Notes: a model not told the origin generated them from the letters alone. Shown: positions 20,093 through 31,509, counted from the first letter of the stretch. The stretch: 46,913 nt of DNA from Priapulus caudatus (GCF_000485595.1 NW_014578320.1:75206-122118); one strand, 5' to 3'. A program made the numbers and translations.

Positions 20093-20690
20093 ACGCACGC
20101 ACCACACACACACACACACACACACACCACACACACACATACACAAACACACACGGCGCGCGCCACACACACACACACACATTACGCCACGCATGTCACG
20201 CACACACACGCACGCAACACGCGCGCACACACACGAACACACACGCGCGTACACACATGCGCACCCACACGCCCACACACACGCGCGCAACACCCCACAA
20301 CGACACACACCCACTCACACGCGCACCACGCGCGCGGCACGCACACACCACACGACTCACACACACACGACACACACACACACACGCCCAATACGCACGC
20401 ATGTACACGCACACACACGTCACGCAACACCGCGCGCACACACACGAACACCACACACGCGTACACACATTTGCGCACACACACACGGCCCACACACACG
20501 CGCGGCACACACACGAACACACACCCACACACGCGCACACACGCGCGCCGCACGCACAACACACACGAACTCACACACACAACACAACACACACACACGC
20601 ACACAACACACACACACACACACACAACACACGGCGAACATACTCACACACATGCACACACGCGCGATCGCGCACGCACGCACGCACGGA
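20030..20690. repeat. Long (CA)n/(CG)n alternating tract, right arm
   Basis: About 660 bp of CA alternation with CG inserts, partner of 8330-8725. The 283-, 228- and 226-codon Thr/His-rich frames here are pure dinucleotide translation and are not proteins. Confidence 0.95.
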
Positions 20691-21189
20691 TCGATTCGTT
20701 GAAATAATATATAAAGGGCGTCGGCACCACGCTCGAACCGCTTACGTTGTAATGCTCTCACGCGGGGTAGGCTATTACCGATGTGCATACAGGCGGCAGT
20801 TGAATCATCTAATGGCCTCCGCCGGGGATGGAAACAATAGGTTCGTTATGCAAATAGCGTCTTCAACATAGCGACACTATCCGCGAACGAAATGGCTTCA
20901 ATTACGGAAAGGTTAGAAGCCAAGAGAAACTGCGATTAGAACGATGCGATAGCCTAAGCTACCTTCTTTGACCTTAACTGTTCGTTTTCGTTAGCAGTAG
21001 AGGTGAGCTCTAACCCCATAAAGGCGTTGAAATATTGAAACGACAGCTGATGACAGCCAAAGGCTTCTCTCCATATATATGTTGTACTGTGAAAAGTGTT
21101 GTTGTTTCCGCTCCGCATCGTAGGCGTGATACGTAATACATTAGATGATTGCTCAGGCAAGGAGTAGAGATTGATCCATCGTAGCAGAT

Positions 21190-21560
21190 TGTTATGAAGA
21201 CTGATTTATTTAGTCACTCGGTCACATACGAAAATATATACATACATCTACATACGCAGTAGGTTTCGTCCCATATTGAAACCCGCCTGGCGACACTCCT
21301 CTCTGGCTCTCTACATCGTATATAACTCACGTAATAATCCCTCTACGTCTCCCGGGTAGGTATTCTCTACCTCTCTACTTTATACGCTTCTAAAAAACAG
21401 CTCGACGACGTTTAAAATCGAACCGGTTTTTCGTCATTACCGCGCCGGACCTTGCGGGCTATATAGGAGGACGCGGAGAGACTACGCAAATATTAATCGC
21501 GCCTACGTCCCGCGGTCATTACAAAACAATAACGAACCACCCAGGCCAGAACACAGGCCA
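21190..21560 (-). mobile_element. LTR-like module, right arm
   Basis: Reverse-complement copy of 7400-7790, with GACTGATTTATTTAGTCACT near 21200 (AATAAA on the minus strand) and GGGCTATATAGGAGG near 21457 (TATA on the minus strand). Same reservations as for the left copy. Confidence 0.25.
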
Positions 21561-21666
21561 ATTAGTCGCACCTCCTCGTCTGGCTTAGAAGCGCACCACT
21601 GGGTTAATTAGAACGCAGTACAATAACAACATATAAATTATATAAATTATTTATTTATTGAATTAT

Positions 21667-21745
21667 GGGGGGGGGGGGGGGGGGGGGCGGGGGGGGGGGG
21701 GGGGGGGGGGGGGGGGAGGGGGGGGGCGGGTAGGGGGGGGGGGGG

Positions 21746-21797
<52 letters not shown>

Positions 21798-21846
21798 GGG
21801 GGGGGGGGGGGGGGGGGGAGGGGGGGGGGGGGGGGGGGGGGGGGGG
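21667..21846. repeat. 180-bp poly-G block
   Basis: Almost pure G with a few single C, A and T interruptions, inserted between TTATTTATTGAATTAT and ATATAGAATATATATA. The left arm (about 7270-7300) has no such block at the matching place. The proline- and glycine-rich frames across it are artefacts. A sequencing or consensus artefact is more likely than a genuine poly-G of this length. Confidence 0.9.
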
Positions 21847-22139
21847 ATATAGAATATATATATATTACTGTATCTGGCCTGCGCCACGTATTTCTTGCGT
21901 TATTTTCAACACGCGCGTGTATGATTTGCGGCGCACCGGTCATCACTGATAGCGTACATTGAATACATCGCGATTTCACGAGACAAGGTTTAAAATTATC
22001 ACGTTCAATTAGGAAGTAATTACAAGTGGAATGTATTGCTGCGGTCATGTGTTCCGCGTGTTTTATTGCGCGAAATAACGAAACAACTTGGATGCTGCGA
22101 CAAAACTAATTCTACTTACACAGAGTTACATTACGGCAG

Positions 22140-22155
22140 TACATTTATATATATA

Positions 22156-22191
<36 letters not shown>

Positions 22192-22222
22192 CGTGCTTGT
22201 GTGTGTGTGTGTGTGTGCTGTG

Positions 22223-22264
<42 letters not shown>

Positions 22265-22310
22265 ATGTTTGTGTGTGTGTGTGCATGTTTTGTGCGTGTG
22301 GTGCGTTTTG
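22140..22310. repeat. (TA)n-(TG)n microsatellite
   Basis: TATATA runs to about 22188, then TG alternation to about 22295. This is the outer edge of the right palindrome arm and the junction with block B copy 2. Confidence 0.93.
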
Positions 22311-23490
22311 TACGTTTGTGGGCGCGCCAGACTAAAACTTAAAGCGTGTATATATGAGTATTTAGGCGGTAGTCCGAGCACGAACGAATCCCCGCACGAT
22401 CCCCCGCACGACTGCAACACGTCTTCCGCTTCGCGTGGCGATGTTTCCCATCCGCCCCGTACATCTCATTATATTCACACTGGTCCGTGGTCATTGAAAG
22501 CATGACTAGCAGCCATTGACGTCTGACAAAATATTCATATATGAACGCATGGAACGTCTATCGACGTCACGCTCGTCGTTATTTCACCTTCCTATTATAG
22601 AGAACTACTCGACACACACGCTGTTCTCGTGTCGAACAGTTGCCGCGTCGGAAAGCATTTATAACGCTACAATGGACCCTGCTTTGCTAGGAAAAAATAT
22701 AACTGCGCTAGGCGGGGAGGTTGTGACATTTAAACTACATGCTCTCAATTACGGCCTCGGCTACGACTCTTCTATCAGACGGAAAGCGTAGCGTTATATT
22801 TAGAAATATCTAGTATGGCTTTATGCGTTAGTTTAACTTTTCAAACCTAGCCAACCCTTTCAAAGCTTTTTAACCCTTTTGGACTTCGGGTCTGACGATA
22901 TTTTTTTACGGAGCATTGGCACGACAGGAAATGTACCATATGATGGGTTTCTGGGGAAATTGCAAGCTGAACACATGGCAAATGCAAGTTCAACAACTGA
23001 ATATCAAATATCGTATTAAGAATAATGCCACCTGTTGTCCTTATTGGATTTTCCTTCTGTTTTCTTCGTTGTGTGATATCACCAAGAGGGTATTATCGAA
23101 GTCCTAGCATCTGCAAGCTGATAAGCATTATGCTGGCTCATAGAGCTTACGGTGTTTCTGTCTCTATCAGCAACAGACACATTCACAACTAGGACTAATA
23201 GTATACGATAAACATGCTTCTAAACACGCCTGAATTGCTTAGGCAGGGCACGATCAGCATTCAGCCGTTTCGTAACGGATGTTTTAATCGTCAACATTCA
23301 AAATTCGCTTATATGTGAATAATCGCGTTAATGCCAAAATGTTCATGAATGGCTTGGATGAACGTTGGTTCATGAACACAAGCTTTCGCGTATCCACGCC
23401 GCCGAATGCACAATTCAGGCGCGCGAAATTTGATATTTAATATAATATTTCGCATACGCGCGCACTGAAACTGTGCAATTTCGCGACGCC
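22310..23490 (+). repeat. Block B, copy 2
   Basis: Direct duplicate of 14001-15133, joined on its left to the right arm and on its right to the expanded 22-bp satellite. A plus-strand frame from an ATG near 22672 reads MDPALLGKNITALGGEVVTF, then KLHALNYGLGYDSSIRRKA and stops at 22791. It is not kept in copy 1 and I do not recognise it. Confidence 0.85.
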
Positions 23491-26400
23491 TTGAACTGTG
23501 CGCATTTCGCGCGCCTGCTACTCTACATTTACCCGCGCCTGTACTGTGCATTTTCGGCCGCGCCTGAACTGTGCATTACCGCGCCTGCTACTGTTGATTA
23601 CCCGCCGCCTGTACTGTGCATTTCGCACGCCTGTACTGGCATTTCGCACGTCCTGTATACTGACTGCATTTCGCGCGCCTGTACTGTGCATTACGCGCGC
23701 CTGTACTGTGCATTTCGCGCGCCTGTACTGTACATTACCCGCGCCTGTACGTGCATTTCCGCCGCCTGAACTGTGCATTACCGCGCTGTTACTGTTGCAT
23801 TTTCGCACGCCTTGTTACTGTGCATTACCCGCGCCTGTACTGTGCATTACGCGCACTGAACTTGTGCATTACCCGCGCCTGATTATGTGCATCTTTCGCG
23901 CCGCCTGAACTGTGCATTTTCGCACGCCTGTACTGCGGCATTTTCGCACGCCGTGTTACTGAACTGCAATTTCGCTCGCGGCACTGAACTGTGCAATTAC
24001 CCGCGCCTGTGACTGTGCATTACCCGCGCCTGTACTGTGCATTACCGCGGCCTGTAGACTGTGCATTACCCGCCGCCTGAACTGTGATTTACCGCGTCCT
24101 GTACTGTGCATTTCGCGCGCCTGTCTGTGCATTAACCCGGCCTGTACTGTGCATTTCGCCCGCACTGTACTGTGCATTTACCCGCGCCTGTTATGTGCAA
24201 ATTTCCTGCGCCTGAACTGTGCATTTCGCACGCCGTACTGTGCATTCTCGCACGCCTTTAACTGTGCATTTCGCCGCGCCTGAAGCTGTGCATTACCCGC
24301 GCCTGAACTGTTACATACCCGCGCCTGTACTGGGCATTTACCCGCGCCTGCTACTGTGCCTTTCGCACGCCTGAACTGCTGCAATTTCGCCGCGCCTGAA
24401 CTGATGCATTTCGCGCGCCTGAATGTGCATTTCGCGCGCCTGAACTTGCATTCGCGCGCAGCTGAACTGCTGCAATTACCCGCGCCTGAACTGTGCATTT
24501 CGCGCGCCTGAACTGTGCATTACCCGCGCCTGTACTGTGCATTTCGCGCGCCTGAACTGTGCATTTCGCGCGCCTGAACTGTGCATTACCCGCGCCTGTA
24601 CTGTGCATTACCCGCGCCTGACATGTGCATTTCGCGCGGCCCTGAACTGTGCATTACCCGCCGCCTGAACTGTTGCATTTCGCGCGCCTGTACTGTACAT
24701 TACCCGCGGCCTGCTACTGTTGCATTCTCGCGCTCCTAGTAACTGTGCATTCGCGCGCCTGAACTGTGCATTACGCGCGCCTTACTGCTTGCATTACCCC
24801 GCGCCTGAACTGCTGCATTTCGACGCGCTGAACTGTGCTATTCGCACGCCTGCTACTGTGCATTTCGCGCACCTGAACGCGCACTCGCGTCTGACTGCAT
24901 TTACCCCGGCCGCGCCTGAACTGTGCATTACCCCGCCGCAACTCTGATTACGCGCCTGTCGTGCTTTCGCACGCCTGTGAAACTGTGCTTACCCGCGCCT
25001 GAACTTGCATTACGCCGCGCTACTGTGCTTCGCCGGCCTGACTGTTGCATTCCGCAGCGCCTGAACTGTGCATTTTCGCGCCTGCCTTAACTGTGCATTC
25101 CGCGCCTGTACTGTGCATTACCCGCGCCTGTACTGTGTTACATTTAGCCTCTTGCATAACCGCGCCTGAACTGTGCATTACCGCCGCTGTACTGTGCAAT
25201 TCGCACCCTGAACTGATGCCATTACGCGCCTGAAACTGCCTGCATTACCCGCGCCTGTACTGTGCTTTCGGCGCCTGTACTGTGCATTTTCGCATCGCCT
25301 GAACTGTGCATTACCCGCGCCTGTACGTGCATGTTCGCGCGCTGTACTGTGCATTTCGCACGCCTGAACTGTGCAATTACCCGGCGCCTTGAACTGTGCC
25401 ATTACCTCGCGCCTGTACTGTGCATTACCCCGCGTGTACTGTGGCATTTCGCGCGCCTGTACTGCTGCTTTCGCCGCACCTGAACTGTGCATTATCGCGC
25501 GCCCTGTTACTGTAGCATTCGATCGCGCGCCTGCTACTTGTGCATTACCCGCGCCTTACTGCTGCATTTCGCACGCGCTGAACATGTGCATTTCGCACGC
25601 CTGACTGGCTGCATTGCGCACGCCTTGAACTGTGCATTTCGCGCGCCTGAACTGCTGCCATTTCGGCGCCTGTACTGTGCATTTCGCGCCCTGTTACTGA
25701 TGCATTCGCCACGCCTGATACTGTGCATTATCCGCGCCTGTACGGTGCCATTCGCGCCGCCTGACTGTGCATTTCGCCGCGCGCCTGTACTGTACATTAC
25801 CCGCGCCTGTACTGTGCATTACCCGCGCCTGTACTGTGCATTTCGCGCGCCTGAACTGTGCATTTCGCCTGCGACCTGAACTGTGCATTTCGCGGCCTGA
25901 ACTGTGCATTTTCGCGCCGCCTGTGACTGTGCATTCGCGCGCCTGTACTGTGCCAGTACCCGCCTGTACTGCTGCATTACCCGCGCCGTTGTACTGTGCA
26001 TTTCGCCGCCTGTACTGCTGCATTTCAGCACGCCTGCTACCTGTGCATTAGCTTACATTCCCCCTGCCGCCTTACCCGTCGTTCCTGCGTGCTACTGTGG
26101 CATTCCCGCGCCTGAAACTGGCCATTTCGCAGCCCATGAACTGTGCATTTCGCCGCGCCTGTACATGTGCATCGTACCCTGTCTGTCTTACCTGCATTTG
26201 ACGGCTGCATCTTGCTGCTTCGCGCTGTTACTGTGCAGCCCTGTTGCAATGCGCGCGCCTGTACTGTGCATTACCCGCGGCCTGTACTTGTGCATTTCGC
26301 GCCGCCTGCACTGTGCATTCGCGCACCTGAACTGTGCATCTCGCGCACCTGCAACTGGTGGCATTTCGCGCGCGCCTGAATGGCATTTCGGCGCACCTGA

Positions 26401-26830
26401 GGCTGATGCATTTCGCGCGCCTGAACTGTTGCATTTCGTCGCGCCTGAACTGTGGTCATTACCGCGCCTGTACTGCTGCATTAACGCGCGCCTGCTACTG
26501 TGCATATTCGCGCGCCTGTCTTACTGGCATTTCGCGCTGCCTGAACTGCTGCATTTCGCCGCACTCTGAGCCTGTGCATTCGCGCGCCGAACTTGCGTGC
26601 ATTACCTGCGCGCCTGTACTGTGCATTTCGCGCGCCTGTACTGTGCATTTCGCGCACCTGAACTGTGCATTTCGCGCGCCTGAACTGTGCATTTCGCGCA
26701 CCTGAACTGTGCATTACGCGCGCCTGAACTGTGCATTTCGCGCGCCTGAACTGTGCATTTCGCGCGCCTGAACTGTGCATTTCGCGCGCCTGAACTGTGC
26801 ATTTCGCGCGCCTGTACTGTGCATTTCGCG
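23460..26830. repeat. 22-bp satellite array, about 150 copies
   Basis: Unit CGCGCCTGAACTGTGCATTT plus CG, with sub-variants CTGTACTG and TACCCGCGCC. Units are clean at the right end (26600-26830) and indel-ridden in the middle. The many 70-220-codon frames, on both strands, are translations of the unit (Cys-Ile-Ser-Arg-Ala and similar). The array begins inside an inverted unit pair (23400-23470), and its right edge, CTGTGCAACTGATGAACAAC, resembles the reverse of the left flank TTCATGAACACAAGC, so it sits inside short inverted flanks. Confidence 0.95.
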
Positions 26831-27311
26831 CTGTGCAACTGATGAACAACTTCATCAAACGCCGTATTATGCACGTAAACACAAATAAAATATATTTTAT
26901 TTTATTTGTGTTGACGTGATACAAAACGTGTGTGACAACGGGTCGTATTATTATGTAAGTGATAGTAACGCAATCCGTGCCGGGGCACCCCGTTGTCAGA
27001 AACTTATCATAAATAATTAGATGACATTACGATATTAAAATGTAATAACATTTGAAATAAAAGCTTATGTCATTTTATACTTATGATCATAGTCATATCT
27101 ATGTTATTTGTGATGCTTCTGACAACGGGCCCCAGATTTGTAGCCTAACTACGCTTGATTAGAGAGAGGTTATATGTCTCCTCATCTCTCTCCCAGAGCC
27201 GTATATAAAAAGAGTTACGACAACGCGCAATTAGAAACTATTTTGTATCCAAATGGACCCATTCCGCTGCCGCTTAAGTACAACGCTGTATGGATACACG
27301 GTACAATGGTC
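26831..27311. other. AT-rich DNA with hairpins, no gene
   Basis: AACACAAATAAAATA and its reverse complement at 26877-26914 form a 15-16-bp hairpin. TGACAACGGG motifs recur at 26931, inverted at 26988, and at 27119, suggesting remnants of a small inverted-repeat element. A TATA-like GTATATAAAAAGAG is at 27201-27215 with no obvious transcript. Confidence 0.5.
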
Positions 27312-27440
27312 CGTAGTAATTAATTAAACTAATCGTGCTTCAATAACCTAAAATTCACAGAGATTATAGCTAAGACATGTGTCTATATGTATCTAGATTT
27401 CTAGAAATGTAACTCAAATCGTTCGCGCCATATGTATGAT
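27312..27440 (+). repeat. Dispersed repeat D, copy 1
   Basis: From TAATTAATTAAACTAATCGT through TTATAGCTAAGACATGTGTC to GAAATGTAACTCAAATCGTT. Homologous stretches are at 32433-32545, 32620-32702 and 33895-34010. It ends where the Copia open frame starts, so the Copia element is truncated against it. Confidence 0.75.
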
Positions 27441-27460
27441 CGAGATGTACAGATATACAG

Positions 27461-29404
27461 ATGTATCGAGAGCGTGGCGGTGGATTGTACGCCTACAAAT
27501 TGGCGATGGGAGCCAACAAGCGTACGAAGTGCATTTCAGTGAACTTGACGACGGCAACGAAATCGGATGATTTGCAAGTGTGGCACGAGAGATTCGGTCA
27601 TCAGAACAAACGTCACGTGCAAAGATTTCTGAAATCGAATGGTGTCGAGACGAACTCAAATTTCGGTGTGTGCGAAAGTTGTGCTTACAGAAAAGCACAT
27701 CGTTTGCGATTCGGAAAACGGCCGCGCGCGTCGACAGTGCGAGAGATCGCGCATGTGGATATGTGCGGACCATTCGACGAATCTTTTTCAGGGCTGAAGT
27801 ACTTCGTGTGCTTCAAAGATGACTTCACGAGATATCGGTCGGTGTATTTTCTGAAAGTGAAAAGTGACGCGATCGTGAAGCTGCGCGAGTTTCTGGCGGA
27901 GTACAAAACACTAGGACACGTGATCAAGGAACTGCGCTGCGATAACGGTGGCGAGTTCACGTCGAATTTGTTTCGAGACGAACTTGCGAAAAACGGCATC
28001 AAGTTCTCACCATCGGAACCTCACACGCCGCAGCAGAACGGTTCAGCCGAACGAGAAAATCGAATTATCGTCGAGTCTGCGCGTGCGATGCGGTTGGCTC
28101 ATGCTGGATTCAGCAAGCGTCTGTGGGCGGAACTCACGAGCACGGCTGTATACGTGCTGAATCGTACGGGTCCGACGGGCGTCCACGGCAAATCACCGTT
28201 CGAGCTGTGGCGAGGACAGAAGCCATCCATCAAGCATCTGCGTGTGATCGGAACGAAGTGCTACGTGCATGTTCCGGACGGACAACGCAAGAAAATGGAC
28301 AGCAAAGCGGTCAAGGGATATTTGATCGGATACGACGATGATAACGGTTATCGAGTTGTAAAGGATCACAGCGGTCGCGAGATGATGCGGTCGCGCAACG
28401 TGATCTTCGAGATCGAACCGTGTGCGCAGTCGAGCATAGTGCAAGTTCCGGTTGTGTCGGAGCTAATGGAGTCGCCGGAGACGGAGTCAACGAGTAAAAG
28501 TGAGTACGATAACAGCGAGGAAGGCGAAGATGAGGTAGACGAGAAAGCCATGCCAAGGCAAAGCGGTATAGTGCTTCGTGATTGTTCGAAAATTCGCCTA
28601 CCAGCTCATCTCAAGGACTTCGCAGTGTCAGACACGAAAAATGTCGCCGCGTCGGCTTGGTGTTCCGTGATGTCGGGAGAAACGGAGCCGACAACGTTCT
28701 ACGAAGCTGAGCGTGCATCCGACGGCGACAGGTGGAAGATGGCGATGGACAGTGAGATGGACTCGCTTGCTCAAAATGGTACCTGGGAGCTGGTCGATCT
28801 GCCAAAAGGGCGCAAAGCCATCAAGACAAAGTGGGTCTACAAGCGAAAGTTGAATCCGGATGGGTCGATCGACAAGCACAAGGCACGACTCGTCGTCAAG
28901 GGTTTCGCTCAGCGCAAGGGTGTAGACTTCAACGACACGTTTAGTCCGGTGGCCAAGTCGGGCACGATCCGGATGATGCTCAGTGTCGCCGCGAACGAGG
29001 GTATGGCTTTGATGCAGTTCGACGTGTCGACGGCGTTCTTGTACGGCGAGCTAGACGAAACAATATATGTTCAACAACCAGAAGGCTACGAGGATGGTTC
29101 GGGCAAGGTGTGCTTATTGAAGCGGAGTCTGTATGGACTGAAGCAAGCACCTAGGTGTTGGAACATGCGATTTGGCTCGTTCATGGCCAAGCGTGGTTTT
29201 CGGGTCAGCAAGGCGGACCCGTGTCTCTTCATCCGGGACAACAAGCAGGGGAAGCTGCTGTTGGCGCTGTACGTGGACGACGGTCTCATCGCGGCAGACA
29301 ATGATGAGGCGGTGTTGATGTTCATTGACGAACTGCGGGACGAGTTCAAGGTCACCGTGAAGCCAGCGTCTTATTATCTGGGACTACGTCTTAATAGAGC
29401 GACG
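27461..29404 (+). mobile_element. pol: Copia-type Pol: pre-integrase, integrase and reverse transcriptase
   Basis: A 648-codon frame encoding the middle of a Copia-superfamily polyprotein. Order: HHCC zinc finger of the integrase N-terminus (His42, His47, Cys71, Cys74); integrase core with Asp100, Asp161 and Glu197 (LRCDNGGEF and PQQNGSAER contexts), which inserts cDNA into the genome; an acidic linker around 340-400; and an RNA-directed DNA polymerase domain with Asp521 in QFDVSTAFLYGEL and YVDD at 604-607. Gag and protease, normally upstream, are absent: the frame is closed just before its ATG and the upstream DNA is repeat D, so the element is 5'-truncated. It ends by frameshift near 29395. 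The base quality of this frame is far better than that of the satellites. Confidence 0.95.
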
Positions 29405-30213
29405 TGAAGATGGCACCGTCAAGATTGGTCAGGCGGCTTACGCGAGGAAAGTGTTGGAGCGTTTCAACATGGAAAACTGCAAAGCTGTGACGACGCCGAT
29501 CGTCAAGGACGGTACGGGACAATGAGAAGCTGTTAACAATGAGACTGCTTTCCCGTATCGGTCGGCAGTGGGGGCACTGATGTATCTGGCGGTTGGTACT
29601 CGGCCGGATATTGCCTACGCCGTGAGCGTCGTGTCGAGGACGCTTGAGTCGCCGGAGCAGAGTGACGTGCAGCGGGTGAAGCGTATTCTGCGCTATCTGC
29701 GTGGGACAGTGAACGTCGGCATCGAGTATAAGCCGAAGTTTAAGAGCGGTGTGCTGGAGAGTTTCAGCGATGCGGACCATGACGGGGATCTGTCAACGGG
29801 ACGTTCGACAACGGGCGTTGTGTGCCTGTACTCTGGAGGAGCGGTTTCATGGTTCAGTCAGCGTCAGACGTCAGTAGCAATTTTGACGACAGAAGCAGAA
29901 GTCGTTGCGGCGAGCGAGGCGGCGCGGGAGACAGTCTGGTTGAAGCGTCTGCTGAAGGACATCAACGGAGTCAAGGTAATTCCAGAGCTGCGAGTGGACA
30001 ATGAAGCGGCGATTCGACTAGCAGAGAATCCGGAGTACCACAAGCTAACTAAGCACATCCGTATCCGTCACTTTTTTTGTGCGCGAGAAAGAGTGCGAAT
30101 GGAAGCTGGTAGTGAAACGTGTCGATACCGAGAACCAGCTTGCGGACCTGTTTACGAGGCTGATGCATAAGCCTCGTTTGATTAAGATGTGTATTGACAT
30201 GGGTGTTAAATGA
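29397..30213 (+). pseudogene. pol: Copia-type Pol, RNase H part, broken
   Basis: Continues the preceding element in another frame. From 29397 the reading is open to an in-frame TGA at 29523-29525, resumes in the same frame through the connection domain (GALMYLAVGTRPDIAY) and RNase H, with acidic residues in SDADHDGD, TEAE and RVDNEAA contexts. RNase H degrades the RNA strand during reverse transcription. A T7 run at about 30070-30076 shifts the frame once more; the rest of the domain and its stop (30211-30213) lie in the third frame. Three breaks (29395, 29523, 30070) make it non-functional as written; the homopolymer break could be a sequencing error, the TGA is harder to explain that way. 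Confidence 0.9.
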
Positions 30214-30402
30214 TGAACAGATTTTTGTTTAGCTGCGTGCGAGCGTGAACGTTTCTTTCAACGAGTTCGACTCGATGAGTGCTCTCACCGTATTTGTGAC
30301 TTTCGAGTTTCACATGAGTTTAGCTTTCCTGCATACGTTTGCATTGTTTTCAATTATTCATGTTTTTTTTATTCAATGCTTCCTCGGTTAAGTAAAATTA
30401 GT

Positions 30403-30413
30403 ATTAGGGGAAG
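30403..30413 (+). promoter_or_regulatory. Polypurine tract of the Copia element
   Basis: TTAGGGGAAG sits directly before the 3' LTR, the expected primer site for plus-strand DNA synthesis. Confidence 0.65.
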
Positions 30414-30555
30414 TGTTGAGTTCTGATATTCTGCCATCTACTGTAGGTTGTAATACCTAATCTTACTGAAGAGCTAGTCTTCCTGTAGATATGGCGACAG
30501 TGTTAACACGGTTTTGTCTTACAAAATAAATGCCTATTTTGATAAAAACTCAACA
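30414..30555 (+). mobile_element. 3' LTR of the Copia element (142 bp)
   Basis: Begins TGTTGAGTT and ends AACTCAACA, i.e. TG...CA with 9-bp inverted ends. It contains AATAAATGCC near 30525 as a poly(A) signal. At 142 bp it is short but in keeping with small Copia LTRs. No matching 5' LTR occurs in the window, consistent with 5' truncation, so a target-site duplication cannot be checked. Confidence 0.75.
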
Positions 30556-31017
30556 GTTAGTCTGTCGTTACGTGTAAGTTTTCGTAACATGAGTTTGTTT
30601 TAACGGAGAAAGATCTTGTCCGTCACGCCCCGAGCTCTCGCTGCCAAGCGAGAGGGGCCAATTCGATTTTTTTGCATCGACTGAACCTAATCAAAATGCA
30701 ATATCTAGCGCATCGAAGAGCTCACGGGTATGTATAATGTCGGTAAACCAACGTGGAATTCGAGACACACGCAGGCTTCAGCCGCGAGCTCTAACCTACT
30801 CGCCATTAGGCCCACGTTTTTGCCTTACGATCGAACAATGGGGATACTTCCAGTCGCCGATGCGACAATACGGCGATGACGCCAGCGTGCTACTCATAGA
30901 AAGAATATTGATAGACTGTAATATAAGTGTCTTTGTATATTTCTATGGTGCTACTATGTCCCGTCGTTATTTACCGCAGAGATGCACGCGAACGATTATT
31001 ACGTATCATGGCGGCTC
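30556..31017. other. No supported gene; small hairpin
   Basis: A short hairpin CTCTCGCTGCCAAGCGAGAG lies at 30641-30660. A 244-codon ATG frame starts at 30737 and runs into R1 copy 2, but its second half is repeat sequence that is not open in the other copies, so I do not call it a gene. Confidence 0.5.
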
Positions 31018-31490
31018 GACGTATTGCGGCCATGATGCTGAAGCGCGCCGAGGATTGACACTTTGTGTCTTCCAATCACAGCCTACGCCGCATCAGTCTT
31101 TGATATTTTTAAATATGGGGACTCATTGGACCACCAAATTGCCGATCTCAGGAACTAGGGCATTCTGCTATGTTAGAACGGTTTCCTACGATAGAGTTTG
31201 CCACAAATACGAAAATAACACGCTGTTTAGCGCACTGCGCTACGTCTTTCTGTTGAATTTTTGCATCTCCGTAATCAGAATAAGCCCCGCCTTCTTCATA
31301 GATGGACATGAATGGGGCGTCACCGACGTGACCAGTTACTGTACCTACTGTCTTTCGCCAGCCTGTTTACTTTTCGTAAATAATGAAATGCCCGGCCGAT
31401 CAAACATCAAAGTGGCAAATTTTCGGAATTTTCACTTGCTGTCGGAAGTGAACGAGTACGTCATTCATTGAACATTAAAGATTTTCTTCA
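31018..31490 (+). repeat. Dispersed repeat R1, copy 2
   Basis: The best-preserved copy; aligned with 839-1313 in the same orientation. Starts at CGACGTATTGCGGCCATGAT and ends CATTCATTGAACATTAAAG. Its plus frame is open (to 31471), with several Cys/His pairs (YCTYC, CHKYENN), but copy 1 has stops at equivalent places. On the minus strand no long frame exists. Confidence 0.75.
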
Positions 31491-31509
31491 AATGAGACAC
31501 CGGCTATGC

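Larger units (their letters stand above)
16960..22315 (-). repeat. Right arm of the large inverted repeat
   Basis: Reverse-complement partner of 6838-11945. It is about 250 bp longer, mainly because of a 180-bp poly-G block (21667-21846) and a longer CA tract (20030-20690). The inner end is at the GTTTGCTACGCGTTAAAGG segment near 16960. Near the inner end it also carries a tandem 48-bp duplication not seen in the left arm. Confidence 0.85.

Noticed and set aside
20016-20871. A 283-codon frame, the longest after Copia
   Set aside because: Almost wholly Thr-His from CA repeats; the tail past the repeat does not resemble a domain.
21647-22048. Proline-rich 133-codon protein
   Set aside because: It is the complement of the poly-G block, which is probably an artefact.
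25904-26569. A 221-codon Cys/Ala/Leu frame in the satellite
   Set aside because: It repeats the 22-bp unit with indels and is not conserved between units.
30737-31471. A 244-codon ATG frame
   Set aside because: Its second half is repeat R1, which is interrupted in the other copies; no recognised domain.
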